Shown: positions 1-10,075, counted from the first letter of the stretch. The stretch is DNA of 64,000 nucleotides from Citrobacter farmeri (GCF_019048065.1 NZ_CP077291.1:4092001-4156000); one strand, 5' to 3'. The notes: generated from the letters alone by a model not told the origin. A program made the numbers and translations.

Positions 1-269
1 AACTGGCGGATCTGACGATCTACGTGATCGACGTGGCCGAAGGGGAAAAGATCCCGCGCAAAGGCGGACCGGGGATCACCAAATCGGATTTCCTGGTCAT
101 CAACAAAACCGATCTCGCCCCCTATGTGGGCGCGTCGCTGGAGGTCATGGAACGCGACACGCTGCGCATGCGTGGCGAGCGCCCGTGGACGTTTACCAAT
201 TTAAAATCGGGTGACGGTCTGGCGACAATTATTGCGTTTCTGGAAGACAGAGGAATGTTGCGGGTGTAA
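1..269 (+). CDS. ureG: Urease accessory GTPase UreG, C-terminal part (5' end outside window)
   Basis: UreG is the SIMIBI-class GTPase that, with UreF, UreD/H and UreE, delivers nickel to the urease active site in the cytoplasm. The frame is open from base 3 and carries the typical C-terminal half: [19 protein letters not shown], then the guanine-specificity motif [12 protein letters not shown], and an end at GMLRV. Walker A lies upstream of the window. In E. coli K-12 this side of tsaD holds no urease gene, so a urease operon beside tsaD is lineage-specific and suggests a ureolytic enterobacterium such as some Citrobacter. The family is certain; the organism is inference. Confidence 0.95.
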   Translation, partial: LADLTIYVIDVAEGEKIPRKGGPGITKSDFLVINKTDLAPYVGASLEVMERDTLRMRGERPWTFTNLKSGDGLATIIAFLEDRGMLRV

Positions 270-295
270 TGCGGTGTCTTGCCGGGTCTACGGTT

Positions 296-331
296 TTGTC
301 GGCCCGGAAAGCGCAGCGCCACCGGGCCGGA
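296..331. repeat. REP-like palindromic element between ureG and tsaD
   Basis: Between the convergent ureG and tsaD ends, a 7-bp stem GGCCCGG (301-307) pairs with CCGGGCC (322-328), extended by C300:G329, around a GC-rich loop. The layout (GTCGGCCCGG...CCGGGCC) resembles enterobacterial REP/BIME units, which lie between convergent genes and stabilise or terminate transcripts. Only one unit is seen here. Confidence 0.55.
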
Positions 332-341
332 AAGAAAGCGC

Positions 342-1355
342 TTATGCCGCAGGCAGCTCCGCCAACGGCCAGCGCGGACGTACGGTCACGCCGAGATCCG
401 CCGTGGCACCCGCTTTAAAGCGCACCATACCGGCATAGGCAATCATCGCCCCGTTATCGGTACAAAACTCAGGGCGGGCATAGAACACGTCGCCACGACG
501 TTTTTGCATCATCTCCGCCAGCTTCGCCCGCAGCGTGCGGTTGGCGCTGACGCCGCCCGCCATCACCAGACGCGTAAAACCGGTCTGATCCAGCGCACGT
601 TTGCACTTGATCATTAGCGTATCCACCACCGCGTCCTCAAATGCCCGGGCGATATCGGCACGAGTTTGATCATCGTCGCCGTTATTGCGAATCGTATTCG
701 CCGCGAAGGTTTTCAACCCGGAGAAGCTGAAATCCAGCCCCGGACGATCGGTCATCGGCCGCGGAAAGACAAAACGCCCGGCGGTGCCCTGCGATGCCAT
801 TTTCGACAACATCGGACCGCCTGGATAGTCGAGCCCCAGCAGCTTGGCAGTTTTATCGAATGCTTCACCGGCTGCGTCGTCAATCGATTCACCGAGCAAC
901 GCATACTGCCCAACGCCCGTCACGCTGATAAGCTGGGTATGCCCTCCCGAGACCAACAGCGCCACAAAGGGGAATTCTGGCGGGTTATCTTCCAGCATGG
1001 GTGCCAGCAGATGTCCTTCCATATGGTGTACAGGGATGGCGGGCACATTCCATGCAAACGCCAGCGAACGTCCAACGGTTGCGCCGACGAGCAGCGCGCC
1101 GACCAGCCCCGGTCCTGCGGTATACGCCACCGCATCAATCTCTTTCGCACTCAGCCCCGCCTCTTTCAGCGCCGCCTGGATCAGCGGCACCGTTTTGCGG
1201 ACATGATCGCGGGAGGCCAGTTCAGGTACGACCCCGCCGTAGTCAGCGTGTAATTTCACCTGACTATACAATTGGTTGGCTAACAGACCTTTTTCGTCGT
1301 CGTAAATGGCGATGCCGGTTTCATCGCAGGATGTTTCAATTCCCAGTACACGCAT
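342..1355 (-). CDS. tsaD: tRNA N6-adenosine threonylcarbamoyltransferase TsaD
   Basis: TsaD (formerly YgjD/Gcp) transfers the threonylcarbamoyl group from TC-AMP to A37 of ANN-decoding tRNAs, working with TsaB and TsaE in the cytoplasm. The 337-aa product has the full family length. It starts [13 protein letters not shown] and has the metal-binding HxxxH (H111 and H115 within [10 protein letters not shown]). The ASKHA nucleotide-binding motif VSGGHTQL follows, and the glycine-rich [12 protein letters not shown] lies near residue 265. The gene is divergent from rpsU, as in E. coli, with the shared promoter region 1356-1582 between them. Confidence 0.98.
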   Translation of the reverse strand: MRVLGIETSCDETGIAIYDDEKGLLANQLYSQVKLHADYGGVVPELASRDHVRKTVPLIQAALKEAGLSAKEIDAVAYTAGPGLVGALLVGATVGRSLAFAWNVPAIPVHHMEGHLLAPMLEDNPPEFPFVALLVSGGHTQLISVTGVGQYALLGESIDDAAGEAFDKTAKLLGLDYPGGPMLSKMASQGTAGRFVFPRPMTDRPGLDFSFSGLKTFAANTIRNNGDDDQTRADIARAFEDAVVDTLMIKCKRALDQTGFTRLVMAGGVSANRTLRAKLAEMMQKRRGDVFYARPEFCTDNGAMIAYAGMVRFKAGATADLGVTVRPRWPLAELPAA

Positions 1356-1399
1356 GACTTGTTTCTACCTCACGTTATTACCGCGCAGTGTAGGTCGAA

Positions 1400-1798
<399 letters not shown>

Positions 1799-1848
1799 TC
1801 TCTGTCGGGGGCTGAGGCTCTCGATTCAGACCGAGTTGTAGTTGTAAG

Positions 1849-1885
1849 GCCGTGCTTCCGAAAGGAATGCGCGGCTTATTTTCGT
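1849..1885 (+). terminator. Intra-operon attenuator/terminator between rpsU and dnaG
   Basis: An imperfect stem pairs GCCGTGCTTCC (1849-1859) with GGAATGCGCGGC (1864-1875), with one bulged T, one G-U pair and a GAAA tetraloop at 1860-1863, followed by TTATTTTCGTTT. It matches the position of the E. coli T1 partial terminator, which lowers dnaG and rpoD expression relative to rpsU. Confidence 0.75.
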
Positions 1886-1913
1886 TTATAGTCATCAGAA
1901 AAAACAGGGGCTT

Positions 1914-3659
1914 ATGGCTGGACGAATACCTCGCGTATTTATCAATGACCTGCTGGCAAGAACCGACATCGTCGATCTCATCGACGCGCGGGTAAAGCTG
2001 AAAAAGCAGGGCAAGAATTATCACGCGTGCTGTCCGTTCCATAACGAAAAGACCCCTTCTTTCACCGTGAACGGTGAGAAACAGTTTTATCACTGCTTTG
2101 GATGCGGTGCGCACGGCAACGCTATCGACTTCCTGATGAACTACGACAAGCTCGAGTTCGTGGAAACCGTCGAAGAACTGGCGGCTATGCATAACCTTGA
2201 TGTCCCGTTTGAAGCAGGTACAGGCCCCACTCAGATTGAGCGCCATCAACGGCAAAGCCTTTATCAATTGATGGATGGCCTGAACACGTTTTATCAGCAA
2301 TCTCTGATACAACCCGCCGCTACCCCTGCGCGCCAGTATCTGGAAAAGCGAGGACTCAGTAGTGAAGTGATCGCGCGTTTTGCTATTGGCTTTGCGCCCC
2401 CCGGTTGGGACAACGTCCTGAAACGGTTTGGCGGCAATAGCGAAAATCGCCAGTCACTGGTGGATGCAGGCATGTTGGTCACCAACGATCAGGGACGCAG
2501 TTACGATCGCTTCCGCGAACGGGTGATGTTTCCCATTCGCGACAAGCGTGGTCGGGTGATAGGTTTTGGCGGTCGTGTGCTGGGCGATGCGTTGCCAAAG
2601 TACCTCAACTCCCCGGAAACCGATATTTTTCATAAAGGCCGCCAGTTATATGGCCTTTATGAAGCGCAACAGGATAACGCCAATCCGCCACGTCTGTTAG
2701 TGGTGGAAGGTTATATGGATGTGGTGGCGCTGGCGCAATATGGCATTAACTATGCTGTGGCTTCGCTGGGCACCTCAACGACGGCCGATCACATCCAGCT
2801 CCTGTTCCGCGCCACGAACAACGTCATTTGCTGTTATGACGGTGACCGTGCAGGACGAGATGCTGCCTGGCGCGCACTGGAAACCGCACTGCCGTACATG
2901 ACGGATGGTCGTCAGTTACGCTTTATGTTTTTACCTGATGGCGAAGACCCCGACACGCTGGTGCGTAAAGAGGGGAAAGAGGCATTCGAAGCCCGGATGG
3001 AGCAGGCCCTGCCACTCTCCGCGTTTTTGTTTAATAGCCTGCTGCCACAGGTGGACCTGAGCACTCCGGACGGGCGCGCGCAGTTGAGTACGCTGGCGCT
3101 GCCGCTCATCACGCAGGTTCCGGGTGAAACATTACGCATTTATCTGCGGCAGGAGTTAGGCAACAAGCTCGGCATTCTGGATGACAGCCAGCTTGAACGA
3201 TTAATGCCAAAATTGTCCGAAAGTGGGGCTTCCCGACCCGCTCCGCAGCTAAAACGCACGACCATGCGTATACTGATAGGACTGCTGGTGCAAAATCCGG
3301 AACTGGCGCCGCTGGTGCCACCGTTAAGCGGTCTGGACCAGAACAGGCTGCCTGGGCTTGGCTTATTCACAGAACTGGTCAACACTTGTTTGTCCCAGCC
3401 AGGACTAACCACCGGACAGCTTTTAGAACACTATCGTGGCACAAATGATGCGGCCACCCTTGAAAAATTGTCGATGTGGGACGATATAGCAGATAAGGAT
3501 ATTGCTGAAAAAACCTTCACCGACTCACTCAACCATATGTTTGATTCGATGCTTGAGCTGCGCCAGGAAGAGCTAATCGCTCGCGAGCGCACACACGGTT
3601 TAAGCAGCGAAGAACGCCGGGAGCTCTGGACGCTGAACCAGGAACTGGCGAAGAAATGA
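1914..3659 (+). CDS. dnaG: DNA primase
   Basis: DnaG makes the RNA primers for leading- and lagging-strand synthesis, recruited by DnaB helicase. The 581-aa length equals E. coli DnaG. In order it shows a CHC2 zinc-ribbon with C40, H43, C61 and C64; the RNA-polymerase basic domain; a TOPRIM core with VVEGYMDVVAL (about residue 265) and the acidic YDGDRAGRDAA (about residue 310); and the C-terminal helicase-binding domain ending NQELAKK. It is the middle gene of the operon, with an AGGGGCTT ribosome site just upstream. The 170-bp spacer before rpoD corresponds to the region of mRNA processing known in E. coli. Confidence 0.99.
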   Translation: MAGRIPRVFINDLLARTDIVDLIDARVKLKKQGKNYHACCPFHNEKTPSFTVNGEKQFYHCFGCGAHGNAIDFLMNYDKLEFVETVEELAAMHNLDVPFEAGTGPTQIERHQRQSLYQLMDGLNTFYQQSLIQPAATPARQYLEKRGLSSEVIARFAIGFAPPGWDNVLKRFGGNSENRQSLVDAGMLVTNDQGRSYDRFRERVMFPIRDKRGRVIGFGGRVLGDALPKYLNSPETDIFHKGRQLYGLYEAQQDNANPPRLLVVEGYMDVVALAQYGINYAVASLGTSTTADHIQLLFRATNNVICCYDGDRAGRDAAWRALETALPYMTDGRQLRFMFLPDGEDPDTLVRKEGKEAFEARMEQALPLSAFLFNSLLPQVDLSTPDGRAQLSTLALPLITQVPGETLRIYLRQELGNKLGILDDSQLERLMPKLSESGASRPAPQLKRTTMRILIGLLVQNPELAPLVPPLSGLDQNRLPGLGLFTELVNTCLSQPGLTTGQLLEHYRGTNDAATLEKLSMWDDIADKDIAEKTFTDSLNHMFDSMLELRQEELIARERTHGLSSEERRELWTLNQELAKK

Positions 3660-3829
3660 ATTGAAACAGACAAAAGTATTTAACGGCTTAAGTGCCGAAT
3701 AGCGATCGGGAAGCCCCCGACAGCCGCACTGAGAGGCAGCGGCACAAATATAAGTACGCCCTCGCTTTAAATGTTGGCAGCAACGGCTTGCTGACTCTAA
3801 TCAAACGAATTAAGTGTGGATACCGTCTT

Positions 3830-5677
3830 ATGGAGCAAAACCCGCAGTCACAGCTGAAGCTTCTTGTCACCCGTGGTAAGGAGCAAGGCTATCTGACCTA
3901 TGCCGAGGTCAATGACCATCTGCCGGAAGATATCGTCGATTCAGATCAGATCGAAGATATCATCCAAATGATCAACGACATGGGTATTCAGGTGATGGAA
4001 GAAGCGCCGGATGCCGATGATCTGCTGCTTGCCGAAAACACCACCAGTACCGACGAAGACGCGGAAGAAGCGGCTGCGCAAGTTCTGTCCAGCGTAGAGT
4101 CTGAAATCGGTCGTACCACCGACCCGGTTCGCATGTACATGCGTGAAATGGGTACCGTTGAACTGTTGACCCGCGAAGGCGAAATCGATATTGCGAAACG
4201 CATTGAGGACGGGATCAACCAGGTTCAGTGCTCCGTTGCTGAATATCCTGAAGCCATTACCTATCTGCTTGAGCAATACGATCGCGTTGAAGCTGAAGAA
4301 GCCCGTCTGTCCGATTTGATCACCGGTTTTGTCGATCCGAACGCGGAAGAAGATTTGGCCCCTACCGCCACTCACGTTGGCTCTGAGTTATCTCAGGAAG
4401 ACATGGATGACGATGAGGACGAAGACGAAGAAGACAGCGACGACGACAGCAGCGATGACGACAACAGCATCGATCCTGAGCTGGCGCGCGAGAAGTTCGG
4501 CGAACTGCGTACACAGTACGAAGTCACGCGTGACACTATTAAAGCGAAAGGTCGTAGCCACGCCGATGCCCAGGCTGAGATCCTGAAGCTGTCTGAAGTG
4601 TTCAAGCAGTTCCGTCTGGTACCGAAGCAGTTTGACTACCTCGTGAACAGTATGCGCGTCATGATGGACAGGGTTCGTACCCAGGAACGTCTGATCATGA
4701 AGCTCTGCGTTGAGCAGTGCAAAATGCCGAAGAAAAACTTCATCACCCTGTTCACCGGCAATGAAACCAGCGAAACCTGGTTCAACGCGGCTATCGCGAT
4801 GAACAAGCCATGGTCCGAAAAACTGCACGATGTGGCGGATGACGTTCACCGTGGCCTGCAGAAACTGCGTCAGATTGAAGAAGAAACCGGCCTGACTATC
4901 GAGCAGGTAAAAGATATCAACCGTCGCATGTCCATCGGCGAAGCGAAAGCGCGTCGTGCGAAGAAAGAGATGGTTGAAGCAAACTTACGTCTGGTTATCT
5001 CTATCGCCAAAAAATACACCAACCGTGGTTTGCAGTTCCTGGATCTGATCCAGGAAGGCAACATTGGTCTGATGAAAGCGGTCGATAAGTTTGAATACCG
5101 TCGTGGTTACAAGTTCTCCACCTATGCAACCTGGTGGATCCGTCAGGCGATCACCCGCTCTATCGCGGATCAGGCGCGCACCATCCGTATTCCGGTGCAT
5201 ATGATTGAGACGATCAACAAGCTCAACCGTATCTCCCGCCAGATGCTGCAAGAGATGGGTCGCGAGCCGACGCCAGAAGAACTGGCTGAACGCATGCTGA
5301 TGCCGGAAGACAAGATCCGTAAAGTGCTGAAGATCGCCAAAGAGCCGATCTCCATGGAAACCCCGATCGGTGACGATGAAGATTCGCATCTGGGTGATTT
5401 CATCGAGGATACCACCCTCGAGCTGCCGCTGGATTCTGCCACAACGGAAAGCCTGCGTGCGGCAACGCATGACGTGTTGGCAGGCCTGACCGCCCGTGAA
5501 GCGAAAGTCCTGCGTATGCGTTTCGGTATCGATATGAACACCGACCACACGCTGGAAGAAGTGGGTAAACAATTTGACGTTACCCGCGAACGTATTCGTC
5601 AGATCGAAGCGAAGGCGCTGCGTAAACTGCGCCATCCTAGCCGCTCTGAAGTGCTGCGTAGCTTCCTGGACGACTAA
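3830..5677 (+). CDS. rpoD: RNA polymerase primary sigma factor sigma-70
   Basis: RpoD is the housekeeping sigma factor that recognises -10 and -35 elements. The frame is open from 3692, but ATG 3830 ([12 protein letters not shown]) gives 615 aa against 613 in E. coli. Region 1.1 is followed by an acidic non-conserved stretch rich in Asp and Glu (about residues 185-210). Then come region 2.3/2.4 with [17 protein letters not shown], region 3, and region 4.2 with [18 protein letters not shown]. It is the last gene of the operon, followed by a strong terminator. Confidence 0.99.
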   Translation: MEQNPQSQLKLLVTRGKEQGYLTYAEVNDHLPEDIVDSDQIEDIIQMINDMGIQVMEEAPDADDLLLAENTTSTDEDAEEAAAQVLSSVESEIGRTTDPVRMYMREMGTVELLTREGEIDIAKRIEDGINQVQCSVAEYPEAITYLLEQYDRVEAEEARLSDLITGFVDPNAEEDLAPTATHVGSELSQEDMDDDEDEDEEDSDDDSSDDDNSIDPELAREKFGELRTQYEVTRDTIKAKGRSHADAQAEILKLSEVFKQFRLVPKQFDYLVNSMRVMMDRVRTQERLIMKLCVEQCKMPKKNFITLFTGNETSETWFNAAIAMNKPWSEKLHDVADDVHRGLQKLRQIEEETGLTIEQVKDINRRMSIGEAKARRAKKEMVEANLRLVISIAKKYTNRGLQFLDLIQEGNIGLMKAVDKFEYRRGYKFSTYATWWIRQAITRSIADQARTIRIPVHMIETINKLNRISRQMLQEMGREPTPEELAERMLMPEDKIRKVLKIAKEPISMETPIGDDEDSHLGDFIEDTTLELPLDSATTESLRAATHDVLAGLTAREAKVLRMRFGIDMNTDHTLEEVGKQFDVTRERIRQIEAKALRKLRHPSRSEVLRSFLDD

Positions 5678-5693
5678 TCAGTCCTCGATAATA

Positions 5694-5720
5694 AAGCTCC
5701 CTCCGGGGAGCTTTTTTTTT
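5694..5720 (+). terminator. Rho-independent terminator of rpoD
   Basis: A perfect 8-bp stem pairs AAGCTCCC (5694-5701) with GGGAGCTT (5706-5713) around a 4-nt loop and is followed at once by a run of nine T. It ends the rpsU-dnaG-rpoD transcript. Confidence 0.93.
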
Positions 5721-5777
5721 GGAATTTTCCGCAAAGTACGAAAATTGGTAGGGTAAATCGCCCGCACACCCAATTGC

Positions 5778-5802
5778 AAATGATATTTATTTTCATTATC
5801 AT
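5778..5802 (+). promoter_or_regulatory. Putative Fur box
   Basis: The AT-rich sequence ATGATATTTATTTTCATTAT and its continuation match the Fur consensus hexamers (NATWAT repeats, read GATAAT on the reverse strand). It sits 37 bp upstream of the yncE-like start. With a TonB receptor downstream, iron-repressed expression is the likely logic. Confidence 0.65.
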
Positions 5803-5838
5803 TTTTTCTTTTCGTAAACTACTGTAAAGAAAAATTAC

Positions 5839-6888
5839 ATGACTATTAAAATATTAATGCAAAAATCCCTCTGCGCGCTCGCGATATCTCTGGCATTTTA
5901 CACAGTCTCAGCCTTCGCAAAGGACTTCTCTGAAGATCAGTTCCCTTCCCAACCGCTTGGACACGGCGTTTACGAGCTGGCCTATGACGCTGGCAAAAAC
6001 GCGGTTTATGCTGCTTCCGCCCCCTCTTTCGATAAGGACAAAACAGCCGGGGTCGTTTTTCAGCTCGCAGCCGACTCCCTGAAAATTAACACGCGGATCG
6101 CCACCCAGCGCCGCCCCTTTGCCGTCGCCCTGGATGAGCAAAATCATATTCTCTGGTTGGGTAATGCGCTGGATGGCTCAGTGACCCTGCTGGACACTCG
6201 TACTCACAAAGAAGTGAAAACCCTTCAGCTTGCCGATTCAGAGAATCAGGCTCATGTCCGTGAAGTGGTCCTCGATAAGAAACATCAGCGGCTCTATGTT
6301 TCTGGTATTGGTAGTGAAGGCAAAGGCACACTGTGGGTTGTCGACACGCAAAACCAGACGCTTGCACAAACCCTGAAAGGAATGGATCCGGTCGGCTTTG
6401 CCGTTGACGAAGCAGGCGACAAGGTTTACGCCGTGACCGGGAAAGGCGAGCTGATCACCCTGGATGGCAAAACGTCGCAGGTTATTTCCCGCGTGCAGGT
6501 TGACCCGTCTGAAGCAAAACATTACTTCCTGAATATCGCCCTGAACACCTCCAAAGGCGTAGGTTTTATCGCTGATACCAACACCGCTGACGTGCTGGTT
6601 GTTCAGCTCGATGCCGGTAAGTTAGTTCATCGCGTTCCAACACCAAACTCCATTGCCGCCGTCTACAACCCGGCGCGTAACGAAGTGTACGTCACCCATC
6701 GCAATGCCCGTCAGATAAGCGTTATCGATGCCAGCACATACAACCTGAAGCACACCATCAAAACGGCCGCTATGCCAAACAGTATGGTGCTTTCTCCTGA
6801 CAACAAAACGCTCTATGTCAGCGTGAAGCTGGATGAAAAAGTCCCCCAGGCTGACTATGTACTCAAACTCGATTTAACCCAATTCTGA
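5839..6888 (+). CDS. YncE-like periplasmic beta-propeller protein
   Basis: The 349-aa protein has a signal peptide (hydrophobic core about residues 8-25, cleavage near SAFA-KD). It then has repeated blades with motifs such as VFAVALDE, NTRTHKEVKTL and MPNSMVLSPDNKTLYVS, the pattern of the seven-bladed YVTN/YncE family. E. coli YncE is an iron-regulated periplasmic protein of unclear function, encoded beside the TonB receptor YncD. Here the partner is again a TonB receptor, 10 bp downstream, with a Fur box upstream, so a periplasmic role in ferric-complex use is inferred. The pair is absent between rpoD and mug in E. coli K-12. It is a paralogue or relative of YncE, so no symbol is given. Confidence 0.85.
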   Translation: MTIKILMQKSLCALAISLAFYTVSAFAKDFSEDQFPSQPLGHGVYELAYDAGKNAVYAASAPSFDKDKTAGVVFQLAADSLKINTRIATQRRPFAVALDEQNHILWLGNALDGSVTLLDTRTHKEVKTLQLADSENQAHVREVVLDKKHQRLYVSGIGSEGKGTLWVVDTQNQTLAQTLKGMDPVGFAVDEAGDKVYAVTGKGELITLDGKTSQVISRVQVDPSEAKHYFLNIALNTSKGVGFIADTNTADVLVVQLDAGKLVHRVPTPNSIAAVYNPARNEVYVTHRNARQISVIDASTYNLKHTIKTAAMPNSMVLSPDNKTLYVSVKLDEKVPQADYVLKLDLTQF

Positions 6889-6898
6889 GGATTGCGTT

Positions 6899-8896
6899 GT
6901 GATTAACCAGACACGTACGGCGCTGGCGATTTCGCTTGCCTTCACCAGCCTTCCTGCGGCCGTTTTCGCCGAGGAGACAACCCCTGCTAATGAAGATCAG
7001 CTTGTGGTCACCGCCACCGGTTTCGCCCAGGAGCGTCGCGAGGCGCCTGCAACCATTTCCGTTATCGGCGAGAAAGAGCTGAATACCCGTTCTAACCAGA
7101 ACGTGACTGAAGCGCTTCGTGAGATGCCCGGTGTATTAGTGGGGAATGGTAACGGGAGCCTTGCCACAGGTGATGTGCAGATGCGCGGCATGGACTCAAC
7201 GTATACCTCCTACATGGTCAACGGCATCAAACAAGGGACCCGCGAGTCCCGCCCTTACGGCCACCATATCGGCACCGAAGCGGCTTTCCTGCCGCCGCTT
7301 GCTGCTATCGAGCGCATCGAGGTGATCCGTGGGCCGATGTCCTCCCTGTATGGTTCCGATTCCATTGGCGGCGTAGTTAACGTCATCACTAAGAAAGGCT
7401 ACAACCTGGATAAATGGACCGGGGTGCTGGAGGATAACTACTTCCTTCAGGAAAAAAGTGAGTACGGTAATACCAACCAGACCAATGTCTTTTTGATGGG
7501 ACCGCTCATTCCAGGCAAAGTTGGCGTGAGCGTGGCAGCAGATTACCTTGATCGCCGTGACGACGACAGCAAGAACGATGAGCGCTTTGTTAAGCACCAG
7601 GCTGGCAACCTGGACGCCACTATTAATATGGCGCCGACCGACACTCAGCTGTGGGATTTGAACGTCGTCAAAGGACATCAGGTAAAATCACACAACGATA
7701 AAGCCTGGCAATGGGACTTTGACAGGGACGCCGCATCTCTATCCCAGCACGCGTGGTACGGCGATGACCTATTGGAAGTGAAGAACTTCATCAGCTACGA
7801 AAACGCCAAAACCGAATACCGCGTTCCGGGCATGAGTTCGCAGTTTATCAAGCAGCGAAACTATGAGGCCAACAGCGCGAACACCTTTACCCTTGGCGAT
7901 CATAAGCTGACGCTTGGGATCAACTTCACCCGCAATGAGCTGGATGATACGTTCGGTATCGCAGACAAAGAGGTCCCGGGGATCACCCCGGTCAGCGAAA
8001 TCAACCGCAACGGCTGGGCCGTGTTCGCCGAAGACGCGTGGATGATGGTACCGGACTTCACTCTAACCACTTCGGCACGCCTCGACCACGATAGCTACTT
8101 TGGCTACCACGTGACACCGAAGCTCTACGGGAACTGGACGATTGATGAAAGCTGGGCGCTGAAAGGCGGTGTATCGGCGGGCTATAAAAAGCCAGACCTG
8201 CGTGAGAACAACGAAGGCTTCACCAGCGTCTATGGCTCCTATCCTTATTCCTATATAGGGATCGGTAACGATGACCTGAAGCCAGAACAGAGCGTTAACA
8301 CCGAGCTGGGCGTCTACTGGCAACAGGATGCGCTGGCACTGGATGCCACCGTGTTCTTCACCAAATTTAAAGACAAGATCAGCGACTACACCATCTGTAC
8401 CGCAACTGCCACGCAGAAGTGTATTTACAACGGTTATGAAGCTGAAGAGGTTTCCCAGTATTTCAACGTCAGCGATGCGGAAATCTATGGTCTGGAGTTG
8501 AACGGCGACTGGCAGGTCACACCAGCACTGAAGGCTAACGCAAACTATACGTACACCCATAGCGAGCAAAAAAGCGGTCAGTATAAGGGAGAGGCGCTGA
8601 ACGAATTCCCGAGCAGTATGGCCAACCTGTCACTGACGTGGAATGCGCTCAATGACCTGGAGCTGTGGACCACAACCAGCTGGCGCAGCAATACGCCAAA
8701 CACCGGTAAATCGACCTCAACCGAGGCCTATGCGCTGGTCGATTTAGGCGCTCGTTATCATCTCAATAAGAGCATCACGCTGATGGCGGGGGTTTATAAC
8801 CTGTTCGATGTAAACCCGATTTACAAAACGTCCTATAACCAGTCTTCAATTCTGGAAGGACGCCGCTACAACATGGGGGCTCGATTCGAGTTTTAA
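6899..8896 (+). CDS. TonB-dependent outer-membrane receptor (probable ferric siderophore receptor)
   Basis: The 665-aa product starts at GTG 6899, 10 bp after the yncE-like stop, preceded by TGAGGATTG as ribosome site. It has a signal peptide ending AVFA-EE, a TonB box DQLVVTATG near the mature N terminus, and a plug domain with NVTEALREMPGVLV and IEVIRGPMSSLYGSDSIGGV. The long beta-barrel ends RRYNMGARFEF with terminal Phe, as needed for BAM insertion. The plug resembles the catecholate (CirA/FepA-like) group. Ligand unknown; iron import is inferred from the Fur box and family. Confidence 0.9.
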   Translation: MINQTRTALAISLAFTSLPAAVFAEETTPANEDQLVVTATGFAQERREAPATISVIGEKELNTRSNQNVTEALREMPGVLVGNGNGSLATGDVQMRGMDSTYTSYMVNGIKQGTRESRPYGHHIGTEAAFLPPLAAIERIEVIRGPMSSLYGSDSIGGVVNVITKKGYNLDKWTGVLEDNYFLQEKSEYGNTNQTNVFLMGPLIPGKVGVSVAADYLDRRDDDSKNDERFVKHQAGNLDATINMAPTDTQLWDLNVVKGHQVKSHNDKAWQWDFDRDAASLSQHAWYGDDLLEVKNFISYENAKTEYRVPGMSSQFIKQRNYEANSANTFTLGDHKLTLGINFTRNELDDTFGIADKEVPGITPVSEINRNGWAVFAEDAWMMVPDFTLTTSARLDHDSYFGYHVTPKLYGNWTIDESWALKGGVSAGYKKPDLRENNEGFTSVYGSYPYSYIGIGNDDLKPEQSVNTELGVYWQQDALALDATVFFTKFKDKISDYTICTATATQKCIYNGYEAEEVSQYFNVSDAEIYGLELNGDWQVTPALKANANYTYTHSEQKSGQYKGEALNEFPSSMANLSLTWNALNDLELWTTTSWRSNTPNTGKSTSTEAYALVDLGARYHLNKSITLMAGVYNLFDVNPIYKTSYNQSSILEGRRYNMGARFEF

Positions 8897-8903
8897 GGGT
8901 TAT

Positions 8904-8924
8904 GCCGGAGCGTCACGCTCCGGC
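8904..8924. terminator. Bidirectional hairpin between the TonB receptor and mug
   Basis: A perfect 9-bp stem, GCCGGAGCG (8904-8912) with CGCTCCGGC (8916-8924), has a 3-nt loop and lies between convergent genes. Neither side has a strong T run, so it may act as a transcript-stabilising or Rho-assisted end rather than a strong intrinsic terminator. Confidence 0.6.
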
Positions 8925-8926
8925 AG

Positions 8927-9433
8927 TTACAATCCGCGGACGATCAGCGCCTCATCGAGTTCACGATACGCTTCAACCAGCTTGTCCAGCGTCGCTCTGT
9001 TCAATCCACTCGGATTCGGCAACACCCACACCTGCGTAACGCCAATCATGATGCTCTGCTTGCCCCACTTCGTTCCACGCTGACTGAACGCCTGCTCGTA
9101 GGCCTGCTTACCAAGGATTGCCAGAGCAGCCGGCTGATAATCGTCTATTTTCTTGATCAACTCCCGCCCGCCGCTACGCAGTTCATGCAGATTTACCTCC
9201 GTTGCCTGCACCGTCGGACGCTCGACCAACATAGTGATCCCGCAGCGCGTATCCAGAAGGTGTTGCTCTTCTTCGGGCTTCAGCAACCTGTCAGTAAACC
9301 CCGCCTGATGGATAATCTTCCAGAAGCGATTTCCCGGATGGGCAAAGTGAAAACCGGTGTGTGCCGAGGACTTCCCCGGATTAATTCCGCAAAACACCAC
9401 CCGCAGACCAGGGGCCAAAATATCGTTGATCAT
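8927..9433 (-). CDS. mug: G/U mismatch-specific DNA glycosylase Mug
   Basis: Mug removes uracil and ethenocytosine mispaired with guanine, starting base-excision repair. The 168-aa product is the E. coli length. It carries the active-site motif GINPGKSSA (Asn as the catalytic water-positioning residue) and the C-terminal intercalation/binding motif LPNPSGLNR. In E. coli the gene also lies between rpoD and ileX, so this is backbone. Confidence 0.97.
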   Translation of the reverse strand: MINDILAPGLRVVFCGINPGKSSAHTGFHFAHPGNRFWKIIHQAGFTDRLLKPEEEQHLLDTRCGITMLVERPTVQATEVNLHELRSGGRELIKKIDDYQPAALAILGKQAYEQAFSQRGTKWGKQSIMIGVTQVWVLPNPSGLNRATLDKLVEAYRELDEALIVRGL

Positions 9434-9557
9434 GTTTACTCCGATCGATCCAACTTCCGGGAAGTATAACGGATTGATTATGCGTTGTTTATAAAAACAG
9501 CAGGCAGGTGTGAATGGCTGGATCGCTACGGGGAGTTACTTTATAATTCACCGCCAC

Positions 9558-9633
9558 GGCCCCTTAGCTCAGTGGTTAGAGCAGGCGACTCATAATCGCT
9601 TGGTCGCTGGTTCAAGTCCAGCAGGGGCCACCA
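9558..9633 (+). tRNA. ileX: tRNA-Ile2 (anticodon CAT, lysidine-modified), prophage attL host gene
   Basis: A 76-nt tRNA has acceptor GGCCCCT (9558-9564) paired with AGGGGCC (9623-9629), discriminator A9630 and encoded CCA. The anticodon loop is CTCATAA, anticodon CAT, and the T arm GCTGGTTCAAGTCCAGC. Position after mug and similarity to E. coli ileX identify it as the isoleucine tRNA whose C34 is changed to lysidine by TilS to read AUA. The prophage att core covers its 3' 46 nt, and the tRNA remains intact. Confidence 0.97.
9588..9633 (+). repeat. attL core (46 bp) of the P2-type prophage
   Basis: The 46-bp sequence from the anticodon arm to CCA of ileX is repeated exactly at 42997-43042; bases on either side differ. 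It is the left duplicated attachment core made by Int-mediated insertion. Confidence 0.95.
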
Positions 9634-9659
9634 AACTTTAGTTTTAAAATCATATAATT

Positions 9660-9685
9660 AAGCCACTCAAAAGAGTGGCTTTTTT
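9660..9685 (+). terminator. Intrinsic terminator after ileX
   Basis: A 9-bp stem AAGCCACTC (9660-9668) pairs with GAGTGGCTT (9673-9681) around AAAA and is followed by TTTTT. It lies inside the prophage end and would terminate ileX transcripts. Confidence 0.85.
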
Positions 9686-9700
9686 GTCACCTCATTTTTG

Positions 9701-9720
9701 AGTGGCGATAGAATGGCGGT
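9701..9720. promoter_or_regulatory. Probable integrase arm-type sites, left end
   Basis: The 20-mer AGTGGCGATAGAATGGCGGT recurs at 42881-42900 with only 2 mismatches, in the same orientation, just inside the two prophage ends. Each copy holds two TGGCG words about 10-11 bp apart. Paired direct repeats flanking the att core are typical Int arm-binding sites in P2-like phages; their role is inferred. Confidence 0.6.
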
Positions 9721-9750
9721 GAATTTTTTACCGTCACTTTGCTGAAGGCA

Positions 9751-9774
9751 TAAAAAAACCCGCACGCGGCGGGC
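9751..9774 (-). terminator. Terminator of the late operon end (ogr)
   Basis: Read on the minus strand, a GC-rich hairpin (GCCCGC...GCGGG, paired bases 9759-9763 with 9769-9773) is followed by seven T (9752-9758). It lies just downstream of ogr. Confidence 0.8.
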
Positions 9775-9790
9775 ATTTAGCGAAAATTTA

Positions 9791-10009
9791 TCAGAGCCAC
9801 AATGGCCGCTGACCACCGACAGCCGGGTGCGGCGGTGCCGGGTCGATGGATCCCGGAGTAACAATAAAGCGCTCTATCGTTTCCATTGTCATAAATGTAC
9901 AACTACAGTTGATGTTCTGGCACTGGTGGTAGCGCTCTTTCGTATTTTCAGTTAGATAGCGGCTTGTTCGCGCATGTGCAGCATGATGGCACTTCGGACA
10001 ATGAAACAT
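9791..10009 (-). CDS. ogr: Ogr/Delta-type zinc-finger late transcription activator
   Basis: Ogr proteins activate the P2 late promoters through the alpha subunit of RNA polymerase. The ATG at 10009 (MFHCPKCHHAAHARTSRY) has GGGGTGGG upstream and gives 72 aa, the family length; an upstream in-frame ATG would add 15 unrelated residues. The four zinc ligands are visible as CPKC (C4, C7) and CQNINCSC. It is last in the late gene order, next to attL, as in P2. Confidence 0.95.
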   Translation of the reverse strand: MFHCPKCHHAAHARTSRYLTENTKERYHQCQNINCSCTFMTMETIERFIVTPGSIDPAPPHPAVGGQRPLWL

Positions 10010-10075
10010 AACCCACCCCTTATTCTCAATTCGTGAATCAATGATAATCACCAATTCACTTTTTGTGAATATATT

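Noticed and set aside
3692..3829. 46-residue N-terminal extension of RpoD
   Set aside because: Not conserved; ATG 3830 gives the known [12 protein letters not shown] start.
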